Origin: Anoplolepis gracilipes
Lineage: Eukaryota > Arthropoda > Insecta > Hymenoptera > Formicidae
NCBI RefSeq assembly: GCF_047496725.1
Contig: NC_132970.1
Location: 22,098,001 to 22,162,000, forward strand
DNA: 64,000 nt
Direction: 5' to 3'
The position numbers and the translations under genes are program-made. Every line of letters begins with the position of its first letter. Position 1 is the stretch's first letter. This document shows positions 11,741 through 24,890 of this stretch, piece by piece. The notes beneath the pieces were generated by a model. The model was given only the letters and a program-made list of their open reading frames with translations. It was not told the origin of the DNA and searched no databases.

Positions 11741-12480
11741 ACAACAATTGTAATAATTTCTCGCGTAACGGTACGCACAAATTTACAAGGCTACTCATTC
11801 GTTCGAGTCGCTAATTTCGCCAGTTAATGCCACGAGATTTTATCGAGTACGTAAAGTCTAAGTCCGGTTTAAGAAGCACGTAATAACAGTAAAACCGGCG
11901 TATCGCGTCACCGATCGCATCGCCGATACTGAAATAACGTCGGTACACACACACGTGGGCGGTGACCTTAACGTAAATGCAAAGGCAGAGATATCGGTGC
12001 TGAAAGGAAGAGCCCGAGACAGGCGAGAAGGTGCGAGACGATAAAATACTGTTGTCGGCCGACCGGTCGGCCAGGCGGCCTTATCACAACACGCAACACT
12101 ACGGATTACGAGAAAACACACGCGTGCGTCGGCACTCGGCACGCGTGTGTGCACGCTTAGAAAGGTGTGCATACTACGCGCTCCGTCTGTTTCCTCTCTT
12201 TCTTCACCCTTTTCCTCTGCCCCTACAAATTCGTATCACTCGTATCCGACGTTCCCTTAAGACTTTTGCGTACTAGGAGCACAATATTTGCTGTTGGAAA
12301 ATTTGCATGCAACTCTTTTCGCGAAGTTAACGCCTACTGCGCGATATAACGTACGAGGTGCTCGGGAACTGCGTCGTTTTCGCATGATAGTCGCAGGACA
12401 TTGGAATATAAATGGAATACCCAGCGGAAAAACGAATAATTATTGTCACAAAATTGTTTACGTTTCTTCAGAATGAATAA
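11741..12480. promoter_or_regulatory. GC/CpG-rich island, candidate regulatory DNA
   Basis: Dense CpG between about 11860 and 12170. Overlapping frames on both strands (11858-12172 minus; 12031-12276, 12167-12349 and 12288-12476 plus) and absence of any familiar motif suggest composition, not coding. A pyrimidine-rich stretch lies at about 12183-12225. Confidence 0.3.
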
Positions 12481-13500
12481 GAATTCATATTTTAGCGAAA
12501 CAGGATGTCTACATAAATTTATATTTTTTTGTTTCGCTTTATGATTTAATGACACATACACAGTATAAAAAGATACTAAATAAATCAATTATCTAACATT
12601 TTTTAGCATAAAAATATTTTTATATAACTTTATATTACACGTTATTTTACATCATTCTATATTATTATTTTTTTTTGTTTTTTTTTTCTTTAATGCGCTA
12701 TTTTTTTGCAACTTCTTATAAACAGAGTTATGAGAGTTTATATATTATACATCCCATATCATATAAATGTTTAATAAGGCAAAATTATACATTCTTCTAT
12801 ACACAATGTATTTAAATTAACATTTTTAAGTTGTATTATTATATACATAATGGTATACCGATTTAATCGACATGACGCAACAATTTTCGCGAAATAGATA
12901 TATAATGATAAAGATAGAGAACACAGAGATATAACTATACAAAGAGAAAACTCGTAACAGATGTTGAATGCCGGTAAGCCTAGTTTAAATACCGTTACTG
13001 GTCCGTACCATTAGCTATAACTGTGTTTTCCCCGCTCTGACATACCTCGTATCTCCAGCATTTAATTTCATTAGCTATCCAGCAAGCAAATATACTTTAG
13101 CGTATATGTAATGTTCCTAATATATATACATTTTATTGGTAATTCATGATAATTATAAGCTGTATTCTCTAAAATTCTCTTAAGCCAAATGAAATAATGA
13201 AAAATACGATAACTAACTTGCAAATTACATTTGAAAGAGTAAAGTTATTATGCAAGAAAGAATTTTATATTTAAAAAGCCCAATTAAGGAAATTTTTGCA
13301 TAAATTTTACTGAAAGCAACAATTGCGTAGAATATGAAAATTGATACGAATTGAACGATTAATAAATTACGTAACTTAATAATTTAAATTAATAATCATT
13401 GAACACTATAAAATGAAGTTTCTGCAAAAACAATGATATTTTATAACCCAGTCAAATAAATTCTTCATCGATTATTATTATTATATTATCGCACTTTTAA
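12481..13500. other. AT-rich spacer, no gene seen
   Basis: AT-rich DNA with T homopolymers near 12670-12690. No organised repeat or open frame of interest. Confidence 0.6.
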
Positions 13501-14110
13501 TTCATTGATGTGCGTATTTTCTCTGTCGTGATTTTGCGTGTCGGAGAGTGTTCGCGAATAAAAATATACGCATCGCGAAGAAGGCTCATGTGGCAGGTGT
13601 ACAGTCTTGGCAAACTTGCTGAAATACGGTTATCAGGCTAACGCTGGACATTCGGCGCTCGTCGCGTCGGTTCGATACGAACGCGTATACATGTATACAT
13701 ATATGTACATGTGCGTGCACGCGTCCGTGCGTGCTCTATACGACGTTGCGAGCGGTGCGACGCGCGCATATAACACGCTAGAAAATACGATTCGTTACAC
13801 GAGTATCCGCGTTTCGCGCAACTTGCACATGTGCCACACGAATAATAAACAATGACCGGCGGCGAAGATTGCGTGTCCCACGTGCACGACCCCACAATCC
13901 AGCCAGCCCCCGTCCTTCTCCTTTTATGCAGAAACACCGACGATTATCGATATGACATGTGGCGCGCTGATTTTCACGCACGACTGACTCGCGGATTTTT
14001 TTCTTTTTTCGTTGTTTTCATCAAAGCTAAAGCTTTTGTCAGTTTAATCGTTTATAAACGCATAAATCGTAAATTAATATTCGTACATGGAAAACGATAT
14101 AGCAATTTAT
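13501..14110. promoter_or_regulatory. CpG-rich island with Z-DNA-prone tract
   Basis: A CpG-rich island from about 13500 to 13990. It contains the 44-base alternating tract at 13681-13724. Short frames overlap on both strands and none is recognisable. A TSS or enhancer role is possible but unsupported by specific motifs. Confidence 0.3.
13681..13724. repeat. 44-bp perfect alternating purine-pyrimidine tract
   Basis: Every step from 13681 to 13724 alternates purine and pyrimidine, mixing CG, TA, CA and TG steps. It is not a simple microsatellite. It contains nested palindromes such as GTATACATGTATAC. Such sequence is a classical candidate for left-handed Z-DNA under negative supercoiling. Confidence 0.9.
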
Positions 14111-15330
14111 GAATAATTTTTGTAAATCTATAATATAGTCATCGCTTTTAATAGTATAAAGTTAAGCAGGTATCACATTAATCATTTATATAAATCGAAC
14201 AAACATATTTATAATTTATGATTTGGACAACAAGATGCAATTATAGCAATAAGGTATAATTATATAAAAATATTAGTGTGTGACTTAATAAAAAAATTAC
14301 TTTAAAAAATTATTATTTATTGAGAGAGTTATACATCTCACTGATTATATTATTGGCTAACTCGTATATATAAAGCTTAAAAATTTTATTTCAACAAAAT
14401 TCATTTAAATTAAATATCATAGTCTAGTTCTTTCGTGACGTGTTTCAATATATATATATCTCAAGCAAATATAGAGCAAGCGTGAAACTGCAACTTTTGC
14501 GTTAAGGAGAAAATGTCAATCTGTTTGGTTGTTTTATCTGTTAAATCTAATAATATTTTTGCAAATATGCACTAAAATAATTCTGCATTTCCAATATATC
14601 AATATTATTCACGATACATACGATGTTACATTTATATCTATGGTTCTATTATTATATCTAAAGTATATACATATTTACAAATGATTATTTACAAATGACC
14701 TGATTCTTATTATACTTCATAATATTATTTAACATTGATACCATCGTCAAATCTAACGACTTTTAATTCCGATTTCTGAGATAAAAATATGCATTGTTTT
14801 ATTGACGAACTAAATGCTTAAAGTAGATATGAGTTACTTTGCTAATTGCAATCCAATAATCATTCATTATGAAATTAAATAGAATGCAATTTACATTTAT
14901 TAACGCAGCTATAATTTTTTGAAAGATTTCTCGTATTTTTTATCCTGTATTATATATTTTATCATATTTTATTATATTTTATTATTAAAAAATTATTAAA
15001 AATATATAGCTGAAGTTGTATTGACTCTTATTTATTATATTATCCTAAATATATATTATTAATTAATTTAATTAATAATTAAGTATATAAGATAAAATAA
15101 TTGGTTCCATTAATAATTAAAAATAAGATAACTAGTGTCATTACTAAGTTTCACTATTTATAAAGATATAAAAAACATATAATGTAGAAAGTGAAGTGAT
15201 AACACTTTAAATAATACATGTTTCTGACTATATATTTATTCGACTTTAATTACACGACTAAAAATTGGAATTAAAATTTATAAGTATATTTGTGATGAAA
15301 CATTTGTAAATATGTAATTAAAATACAGAA
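14111..15330. other. AT-rich spacer, no gene seen
   Basis: Very AT-rich DNA, including an A/T-only block around 14930-15110. No open frames or clear repeats. Confidence 0.6.
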
Positions 15331-16090
15331 AATGCAATCGCATTTGCTGCTTTATCGCCAAAAGTTACTACCGTCCGTAATTAATAATATCGTCGACATT
15401 ATCTTGTTGACAAGTATGACATTCGAATACTGATTACGATCGAAAATGAGTCAAAATAAAAATCACTCGGGACGAAACGGCCTTTCCGCGTGAGTACGAC
15501 TTCCGGCGAAGACGTCGCTTCTCCTAATAATCTCGCGACGATCATCGAAACTTCGGGCGTGTCTTAGCCGTCGAAACTTTACGGAGGACGCGGTCTGTCG
15601 AACGTGAAACAAGAACTCAGCCGGCAAGAGACAACGACGTCTTCCCGACGTCACAATGCGATAGGAAGCGAGGAGTTTCGTAGTTAGTCGGCCCCAGGAG
15701 ATGAAGGCGTAAGTAGGTAAGAAAGTTATTTCCCGACCGGACACGCTCAACCCTTCCTCCGAGGAGGTTCGCGTCGCGACGATGCGGTTTGTACGCGGTG
15801 GCGTCGCGACGCCCGAACAACTCCTCCCTCGCCGTCACACCTCCGTCGTAAATCGTTTAGATGTCGTAATTACGGTGTGTCGGTGCCAAGGGAGTCGAGC
15901 ATCAAAAATGGAACGAGAAAGCGATTTTATAGAGTGCCTCCGAGCCATATGTTTTCGTCTCAGTTTGAATTATATCGCCGTAATTTATTTGTATCGCGGA
16001 TTTTTAATGGCGTATTAATTGTACCTATATTAAATTATCTGAATTCGCGACTGGGAGAATCCTATACATGTAAAAAGGGCTGATCTCAAA
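15331..16090. promoter_or_regulatory. GC/CpG-rich island, candidate regulatory DNA
   Basis: Strongly CpG-rich between about 15450 and 15900. Minus-strand frames 15463-15750 and 15617-15838 and plus-strand frames 15782-16018 and 15877-16083 overlap and are arginine/serine-rich, as expected of random CpG-rich DNA. No family is recognised. Confidence 0.3.
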
Positions 16091-16380
16091 ATATCTCGAT
16101 TCGAAAAATAATAAGCGCAATATTCTACGTTTGTAAATTTTTATGACAATTTGTTGTATGAAATATTTTATTTTCAGATTGAATTAAGCGATATACAATT
16201 TATATTATTATAAAACTCGTTATTCAATCATCATAATTATGACATATATCAAAGTTCCAAACTTCAATATCTAAAATGTCTTACCGATGGAATTGTCATC
16301 ATGAAGAATTCTTATTAAATAAATCAAGACAATACACGGAAACAACAAAATAAATTTTAACAAAACCTGTTTATTTATCC
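16091..16380. other. AT-rich spacer
   Basis: AT-rich DNA between two islands; nothing recognised. Confidence 0.6.
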
Positions 16381-17690
16381 TACATTGTGTAATCTGTTCG
16401 ATCGACGATCGTCATATTCACGTTGCTGCATCGCTAAATGCAAATCAATGACGTGGTAATGCATCTCCACGTAAAGATAATGCATCGCGCTTCATTGTTC
16501 CCTTAAGCATCACGTCAACGCGTCGCGTCGCAAATCGTCATCGTTACAACACAGCAAACTACCGCATCCGAGTGTCATTTACTATTGAAGGCAGCCTAGC
16601 CGTGATACGCTAAACTTAGCATCGGGCACAACACGTCTCAACAAAGGAAATGACGGGCCTCGCTTTATACCTCGTACGCTGTCGGGGAAACTATCACGTT
16701 GACGTACGCATTGGCAACGACGATAAATCGCACGATCAAACGAGGAATTATGCCCCAAATTATGGCGCGCACCCACGTTCAAATATACGTGTAAATACGC
16801 GTCCTCGTACGCGAAATCGACAATCAAATATAGAATCTATCTAATCCTTACATAGATCTACCCTGCTTAATGTTTTAATCCTTTCTATTGCTCTTACCGT
16901 TTATCGTTCAACTATAATTTAATTAATATAAGTAAGTCGATCGAAAAAAAATCAACTTTTGTCTGAGCTATTTTTTTATCCTTTTTGTATCTGCTATGCA
17001 TCTAAATGAGCAAGCGAAAATAGAAAAACGAGAGAAAGTAAATATTGTAAAAAAAATGTTATTATCACACGCGGTAAAATTAATTTTCATTTTCTCGGAA
17101 ATGTAATTGCAAAGTGCTAATGAACGAAGGCGAGAAGAAGACATATTTTGCCAATGTTCAATGTTGTTGCATTCGAGAATCAGACTCCGCGTCGCGACAC
17201 GTACTGCGCTTTGTTATTTAATGTCTTCTTCACTCGCTGCGAGGTATATGTATATCGACTACAACGCGAGACGTCACGCGACGTTATAGCATGCACTCGA
17301 CTCGCACGGGACAAACCGAGAAACGCACGAGAATTTACAGTGCGACGCTCACGCAAGCCAAGGGGTTTGCGCGAGTTTCACGTGGAAAACCGCGATGACC
17401 GATCTACGGGGAGCGCGCGTAGTCGTAATAATTCAGCGATACGTTTGTGTAACGCAAAACGATTCCTAGAGGCGCGATTTAAAGAGTAACGATGTGTGTT
17501 TCGCATCGGTAGATGCAACAAGATACGCAATACTCATGAGAGGCCTTGTATGAAATCAAGAACAAACGCGCGTATTGTATTGTGTGCGCGCGTTGTAGAA
17601 TCGCGACGGTGACGAAATCACACACGCACTACGTCCATTAACTGTGGGATTGAGCGTGCTGTTTTATGAACGGTTTTTCATAGAGTGTCT
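16381..17690. promoter_or_regulatory. Two CpG-rich patches with an AT-rich gap
   Basis: CpG-rich patches at about 16380-16850 and 17100-17680, separated by an A/T-rich gap. Frames are short, Arg-rich and overlapping; none is recognisable. The second patch has several ACGCGT-like words and a mixed (GT/GC) stretch near 17570-17600. Confidence 0.25.
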
Positions 17691-17890
17691 CTTAATTTAT
17701 ATTTCAATAGCCGATATAACGAATAGTGGTCGTAAAGTATAAATATCAATGATCTAAGAAGCTAACTATAGTCCAATATACATATATGAAACCAGCGATG
17801 TAAAGAACTCTTTAAGAGAGTATTATATTTAAGACTAGAGTGTATCCTATTCAAAGATTAAAGTGATAAGTTATAATTATATGATTTATG

Positions 17891-17933
<43 letters not shown>

Positions 17934-18160
17934 TAGAAAAATGTATAATATTTTATATAATTTTTAACAAAAAAAAAAAAAGAAAAGAAAAATGGAAAAG
18001 AGATTATTTTGTTCCATAACATTTGACATATATGAATAAGAAACTTTTCCGTTTACCTTTATTCACCTTTCACATTGCACCTATAAAAATTATTATTAAC
18101 TTTAAGAGTTGAAAGAAAGATTTTCTCGCGATATATGCAAAGGTTAAAGATCTAAATATG
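17691..18160. other. AT-rich spacer with (AT)n tract
   Basis: AT-rich DNA containing the alternating tract at 17887-17931 and an A-rich tract near 17969-17995. No gene is seen. Confidence 0.6.
17887..17931. repeat. (AT)n microsatellite, 45-bp alternating tract
   Basis: An alternating TA tract with one TG step and one CA step near its left end. Confidence 0.95.
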
Positions 18161-18860
18161 TGATCGTCGAAGGCAAGAAGAATAGTATTTGGAGAATCTT
18201 AGCTACTTCCAAAAATATTTACCCGCGAGGCCACCCGTCATCCCTTCGCCAAAGAATATACGGAAGCACGTGCGCGTTCTTATCACAGTGTCAAGAGGAG
18301 GAATAAAAAATATAGAGACGCGGAGCAGGGTGCTACAGGGTGCACGAAGAAACGTGAGAGCCAGTGACGTAGTCGGAAAATTGTGTCGGAGGAGAGAGCG
18401 ATATACTGTGAGATAAATAGAGACGGAGGTAGCTGGGCATTTACGGATGAAAGAAGGAAGGATGTGTCGGAGGCCGCGCATGTACGTTCAAACACGTGCG
18501 AAAGGGAGGTTCAAACACGACGAGCGAGAGAGTAGACAAAAGAGGAGGCGAGAAACGCGAAGGAAGAGAGAGAGGCGGCGGCGGTCGAGGAGTTTAAAGG
18601 CTAAATGGCCGGGATGCGCGCCATGCATAACAATTAGCCTGGGAAAATCATGAAAACGTTGCGGACCTCTTTTGACTCCGGAGAACTAGCCCCCGGTTTC
18701 TCTCTGTTACCCCTCGAGAAATCCCACCCCCGGGGGCCCGCCGTCCGACGGAAGCACGCCGAGATAACGGAGAGTTACACTCCCTTCCTTTAACCCTTTG
18801 CCGGAGATTCTCGTCGCGCAAAACGGAACAGTGGTTCTCAAAGCGTTTCTCTCCGTAATA
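18161..18860. promoter_or_regulatory. GC-rich island with purine-rich stretch
   Basis: GC-rich island. The plus strand is purine-rich (GA/GGA motifs) from about 18430 to 18600, then comes a denser GC block to about 18830 with a run of C and G near 18727-18740. Lys/Arg-rich frames (18189-18416, 18447-18653) reflect the purine bias. Around 18600-18665 the sequence is non-repetitive with ATTA and ATGCAT words, a texture typical of conserved noncoding elements, but conservation cannot be judged here. Confidence 0.3.
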
Positions 18861-19075
18861 TCTCTCCTAATCAATTCTCACATTTATAGAAAGAAATAAT
18901 TTATGTGTGCAATTTTGCGTAATAGATTAGAAGTAGTTAACATTTTATTTGTATATTATGTATATATTATGTAGAGATAGACATGTAATTTCTACAAATA
19001 AACATTTGAGTAATTATTAATAAATATAAATAATAATATAAATAAATATAAATAATTAGTTATATAAATAATTTG

Positions 19076-19209
19076 TTATTAAATAAATATGAGCTCATTA
19101 CTTTTGTTAACATAATATTTGAATAATATTCATATGGCTATATTAAATGTTTATTATTAAATAAATATGAGCTCATTACTTTTGTTAAAATATTTGAATA
19201 ATATTCATA
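19076..19209. repeat. Tandem duplication, unit about 78 bp
   Basis: A 56-base segment at about 19076-19131 recurs at about 19154-19209 with near identity. Shared landmarks are TTATTAAATAAATATGAGCT and ATTACTTTTGTTAA, followed by TATTTGAATAATATTCATA. The offset is 78 bases. The near identity indicates a recent local duplication in AT-rich spacer DNA (18861-19320), which otherwise shows nothing. Confidence 0.9.
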
Positions 19210-19320
19210 ATTCATATAACCATTATACTCGAATATTAATGTACACAAATAAATTTTCAAATTGTATATTATAATAAGTGACACACATCAACAATATTAC
19301 TATTTATATTACGACAGAGT

Positions 19321-19600
19321 TGTATATGATGGACGTAACCGGAAATAAGACATTCAAGACAAAGGACGAATGGAAGGGTTGATATCGCGTCATCTTAAGG
19401 AGCCAGGTACCATCAGGGATGCACGCACGTACGGGCATATTAGGGCTGGGATAATATATAGGATTCCTTCCAGGCATGGTGCTCCTTAAGGTGATTTACG
19501 TAATCTTACTAGACGGCGTGCCGGGTTATATCGGCCACTGAATATATTTTACACGATTCCGTCGAAACCATTGTCGATAATAACAGCTTGGGATTCTGTT
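19321..19600. other. Non-repetitive patch with a short inverted pair
   Basis: An intermediate-GC patch. CTTAAGGAGC at 19394-19403 is exactly complementary to GCTCCTTAAG at 19481-19490, and ACCAT/ATGGT words lie just inside. Ten-base inverted pairs at this spacing are expected a few times by chance in 64 kb, so this is only a weak hairpin candidate. Confidence 0.25.
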
Positions 19601-20250
19601 TGTCTTTCGATGATTTTGAACGATGACTGTTTCGTTTTGTAATAAGTACTAATTATAAGTGAAAATAATTTATTGTTGTTTAAAGATATTTTCCTCTACA
19701 CATGCATTAAATAAAAAAAAATTTATTCCTCTAAGTAATCAATTACAGTTACATAAACAATATTTCAATTAACGTAAAAGAAAGTTAAAATAATTAACAT
19801 ATAAATTTTATAAATAACAGAATAAAAATAATCTTGAATTTTAAATATAAAATCTATTTGAAAAAAATGAATATTTATTTTTTATTTAAATTCTCGTTTT
19901 TTTCTATACGAAATACTATTATTTTAATTGCTAAATTTCACTTGTTTAACATTCAGAAAGTCATTTGTCTTAAAAAATTTCGTAATTATATCTGTGAAAA
20001 GTTTACAATCATAATTCGTCAATTATAGTATATTCTAACATAATCACACATCTATTAAAGAATAACAATACTTCCTATCTTCTTGTGTATAAGTCATCGC
20101 GATTATTAAATCATCAGATTAGATATCATATTATATCACATTTATTCATGTACACTCCGATAAATCGCATATGAATTTATGCGGCGTACTTATGTAAACA
20201 TCAATCAATAAAAAACTTTTATTATTAATTTCTTTAAACTAACAATATCA
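19601..20250. other. AT-rich spacer, no gene seen
   Basis: AT-rich DNA. A small frame at 19834-20028 is Lys/Ile/Phe-rich and attributable to composition. Confidence 0.6.
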
Positions 20251-20640
20251 GTTTATAGCCCAGTGGAGTCATCATTGACGTCAGCGCGATTTTTTGCATA
20301 CATATAAAATATATGCAAGTTGTATTTGCAACACAAGTTTTTTTCACTCAAATGGAACACTGGCTGTCGATCATATTTATCTTCTTATCGTTAAATGCAT
20401 CGCGTTACGCGTGATAAAACAATCTCGTATTTAAGACGTATCGCACGTTTCGAGCTGACGAAATTATTAAATCTGCGTATTAGACGGAGTGTGCGTAATT
20501 CAACACAATGCTAACGGGACTAGAGCGTATCTACGAACACCCACTTAATCTCGTGGCCTAAACAGGAAATCCTCCTTTCAGGTAATTGCGTGACTCAGTT
20601 AAATCTGCAAACGACCAAAGCTCATTCAATTAATCTTTTA
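20251..20640. promoter_or_regulatory. CpG-containing patch with a CRE-type palindrome
   Basis: The full CRE/ATF palindrome TGACGTCA lies at 20276-20283, in a patch of intermediate GC content that continues to about 20600. An eight-base site is expected by chance about once in a window this size, so binding is only a possibility. Confidence 0.25.
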
Positions 20641-21040
20641 CACAGGCAACTTAGATATAAGTATTATTACGAATAATATTTTTGCCGCAGAAGTTTTTTT
20701 GTAATTGATCTATAATATAGAAAAATACTGTGAAATATATGAGTTGACAATGTTATTTATATTCGCTCGATTATGTAAAACTTGATCGTAATATGAAATG
20801 TTAATTATCTTATCTTACCTTACAATTATATATCCCAACGAGCAACTTATCTTTATATAATTCTCGTAAACATATCACTTATCTGGCAAGTTATTAAACG
20901 ATCTAACTATCCTATCCTATATAAATGTAGAAAGCAACAAAATAATATATTTACATCTTAAATAATATGCTTATATATTAGACCTTTAAGATCAGTGCGA
21001 TAAATGTGAATTTATGCGTCCGCATAATTTGCATATATAA
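20641..21040. other. AT-rich spacer with a short hairpin
   Basis: AT-rich DNA. Near 21006-21046, GTGAATTTA and TAAATTCAC are complementary around a roughly 23-base loop. No microRNA is recognised. Confidence 0.4.
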
Positions 21041-21720
21041 ATTCACGCGTGTTATTTCACGCGCATAAATCTTCTTTCGTATAAAATACGTACGCTGTGC
21101 ATAAACTTATAAGCGTCGAAAGCATATCGCGAAACAAAAAGATTTTAAGAGAAATGTTATGCGTGGTGACACGTACACATAGGCATGTTTCAACGTTGCC
21201 TGTAGCATGCGTGTAAGTAAATATACCAACACGTACGTGCACAATGAAACAACATGGCTTACGAACGCACATGCTTATTCTACGTAAAAAAAAAGAAAAA
21301 AAAAAAAAAGAAAACAAGCATATATGTGCGTGTATACGAACACAATTATATGATTTCTGAATCAGTATTTCAATCGCACTGCTTAAGGTCACTTCACACC
21401 GTCGTGCTCTACGCACACTCGACTGAAGCACGTGGCTACGCAGTTAGGTATTCGTTTGAAATTGTCAATTGCCAGTCAGACGCGCAATTGAACGAGCACA
21501 CACTCGAAAACAATGCAAACGTGCGTGGATACGGATGAGCGAGGACGTGTTGTTGTGAAACGTCCCTTAAATCCGCAGAAGGAAACACGTTGAGCCGGTT
21601 CTGAGACCAAGAAAACCGAATTAAACGGCATTCTGCATTGTTCTAAAACGTCATCGCACCAATGTCCTTGATACCGGAAAGTAACGCGGCATTATAAATG
21701 CATGGAAATAAATCGAAGAC
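21041..21720. promoter_or_regulatory. CpG-rich island with an A-rich tract
   Basis: CpG-containing island with an A-rich tract at about 21285-21315 that splits two overlapping, opposite-strand frames (21057-21431 minus, 21254-21538 plus). Neither protein is recognisable and both cross the low-complexity tract. Confidence 0.25.
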
Positions 21721-22110
21721 GATATGAAATAAATAACAATCCGTTAAAATAAAGAACAAAGTATTTGACCGAGTAACGATAAAGTATTTTCATTTTCCAT
21801 CCAATATATTATTTTTAATGCATTAATATCTGATGCGCACTAACACGATCGTTCAATACTTCTTTTTCTACTTAAAACTGGGACAGGGTAATTTCACGCT
21901 TTGTAACAAACAGATTAATCTTACTTATACTTAAGAGAAAATGAATAAAGAAAGAAGTATGAAATATACATAAACGTTATTCCAGAGATATCATTTGCCC
22001 CAATAACCAAGTTCTAATCTTTCGATACAAGAGAAAGATCCCGCTTCAAATGTATTTGAAAACGTAACGGGCAATGTTGCACAACGGTAAATCCTTCTTG
22101 ATTTAAATCT

Positions 22111-22149
<39 letters not shown>

Positions 22150-22740
22150 AACTATGTATACGTCGTGACAAATAGATTACATGTTTTATCTGGGACATTG
22201 GGCATGCAACATTATGGATCGTGCTGAATCATGTAATAGACGATTATAAAAGTTTAATTAAAGAATTTTCTGCTCATTAATAAAGTAGGTCCATATCAGA
22301 AATTATCGCAATGAAGCTTACATTCTTAATATAGCAATATTTAATCTTAACGCGCCGAGTTTTAACAGATTTTAATTGAACAGATTTTTAAGATTATTAT
22401 CAATGAGATTACATATAATAAATTATCATAAACAATATATTCAATAATTCGAAAAAAAGTATGTTATTATGTGGCTAAATTTCATCGATTATTAAAATAC
22501 ATAGTATATGAAAATGTTGTATTTATGCAAACGTAAGTTGTAAAAATAAATATTATCTTTAACTTTGCATATCATTAAAAATTGCTTGAAAACATCGGAG
22601 AACAAAAACACACTCAAATAGAATATATTTATTCTGTAAAATTCTTAGACTGACACAAGACACTTTTCGCGATACTTTTGTAATGATGTACTAAAGAGTT
22701 TCAAATTTCAAGGGCTCTTTAAATAAAATGTACGTTTGTA
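21721..22740. other. AT-rich spacer with (AT)n tract
   Basis: AT-rich DNA containing a 32-base (TA)n tract at 22114-22145. No gene or larger repeat is seen. Confidence 0.6.
22114..22145. repeat. (TA)n microsatellite, 32 bp
   Basis: A perfectly alternating T/A tract. Confidence 0.95.
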
Positions 22741-23290
22741 CTACACGATTAGGGCTCAAGGGACTGGTGTTGCAACGTTAAAAACCATTCTGTTTATAAC
22801 ACTCTAGAATTACTCCAGAGCTGGAATTTTTTTCCGGCACGGAATGCCTCTCATCGAACTCTCCGTACGACAAAAAGAAAGCGAAAGTGACGCGAGACGA
22901 CGATTCGACATTTTGCCGTTCGAATGTGTGCGTGCGTGCGATCTTGTAAGTATGCGTATGCATGTGCCCGGGTTTCGTTCCTCCCATCCGGTTAAAGCAG
23001 AACAAAATAAAAGGTGAAACAAAGCGGAGTACGTTTTCCGAGGGAGTTTCATAATACCTTCTTGAATAGAGACACCGGGATAGCCTTACACGCGCGTTTA
23101 TAATGTCGTATGTGTCCGCGCGCGCACGCTCGCGCAAACAATGAGTTTACCTTAAAGCTTGGGGAAAAATGCGGCGGCCGGTGACACGCGGTAAGCCCGG
23201 AAAATCGACTGCGACACGCACGGGCTGCTACTTCGCGGGTTTATGTTGCGGGAACTATTGTTAAGAATTCCCCGAAATGGAGAGAAAAAT
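22741..23290. promoter_or_regulatory. GC/CpG-rich island
   Basis: CpG-rich DNA with an alternating CG-rich run around 23117-23133 and GC-dense sequence to about 23250. Minus-strand frames 22778-23137 and 22810-23052 are in different frames of the same DNA and unrecognisable. Confidence 0.3.
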
Positions 23291-24890
23291 ATTTCTTTTC
23301 ATCTTGTTATCGAGGATTTAAGCGCAAAAATAAATGGAAATTATCTCACATAATTAACATAAATATCTTTAAGAATTAGTAAATATTAAATTTTGCATTG
23401 TATACATAATAGTTAATTCAGGTTATATCATGAATGTTTCTTAAAAAAATACAGAAGACAAAAATTAAATAAAAAAACCAATATTGTCATCGAGTGTAAT
23501 AAAACCATTTTTACTCAATTCTTCAAATTCATAAAAATCTTTTTTATCACTGGATATGAACACTATCCCAAATTATAACTAAAAAAAACCATTTTGATGA
23601 TTCTAAAATTAAAAAAAAACAGAAAAGAGAAAGACCAAAATTCTTTCTTAACGGAAAATAAAATAACTGCAGATATTTTGTATTAAATATAACGCAGTTA
23701 TAAATTTAAGTTTAAGTATGTAAATAAATAACAAAATTTTGTTTTTTAGCTAATTTAAATTTGAGATTACTTCACAGAGATTAAATTTAAAACTTGTTTA
23801 TTAAAAGATTTAATATTAAATATTTAAAAACTGCTAAAGAAAAGATATATAGCTTTCCTTCATTTTACTAAAGAAAAATCAATAGTAAAAAATTTGTTTC
23901 CAATATATTTTTGAGTGTCCATAAAATCATGGTGCGGAATTGACAGAAAAATGCGAGAGAATATAAAACAAATGAAAAAAAATTAATTTAAAAATACAAA
24001 ATTAAGAATAAATAACACATTATACATGGCAACTTCAAAGCTTTACCGTTAACTTTTTAAAGCATGGACTTTGAGAGCATGCTATGACGCCATGACTTTG
24101 TTATTTTCAGCTTATTGATTGGGCTGGTACTCCCAGAGGTAATACCAATACCAATACTCAGGTCATCGAACTTTGAATATCGAACATTGATCTATTACAT
24201 CTCTCTAGATTAGTTTTTATGATGAGAATGTAACAAATGTAAAATAAAAAGTTCTTGAAACCCTGGGGATGCTTTGAAAATTAGATCATTTGTATTCCTT
24301 GTTACAGGAAATCCGATTTTTCTGTAAAATATTGTTTGCCGCAGAAAAATTGTAACATTCCTCGATTCGAAAGAAACGTGCACCCCAAACAGAAATGTAG
24401 ATTTAAAATATGATTGATATAAATTGATGTATAATTATTTATAATTATTGCGACACGTAATAATCATCAATAATTTATTTTATCCACACTCATACGATAA
24501 TTATTACATATAAATTAATTTTTATATTTAACATTTATTTTTTTAACAACTTAGGAGATTCTCAGTAAATCTCAGGTAAATTTAATGTACTATAAAGAAA
24601 AAAAATGTGATTTTAAAAATAATAATTTGGCAGATTGTAAATAATTTAAAATAATAAAAAAAGTATATTATAAAGTGTATAAGCAGTTTATAAACAAATT
24701 ATATTTTACAATTTAAAAAAAAATTCTTTATTCATTAATTTTATAGATTACATTTATTTATCACTCATTGAATAATAAAATCAGTCAATGAACAATATTA
24801 TTTTAAACTATATACGCGAAAAGTCAAACTAAAAATTTAATTGAAACTTTTATTAAATCATTACTTTATTAAATGTAAACTATAGAAAAT
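23291..24890. other. AT-rich spacer, possibly with decayed repeats
   Basis: AT-rich with many A homopolymers. A short word near 23515-23530 (reverse strand) resembles sequence just right of the repeat copy at 52931-53272, but the match is too short to call. The segment at 24020-24180 is less AT-rich. No gene is seen. Confidence 0.45.

Noticed and set aside
23291..23930. A third, decayed copy of the 345-bp repeat family.
   Set aside because: Only short A/T-rich words match, and order and orientation are not convincing by eye.
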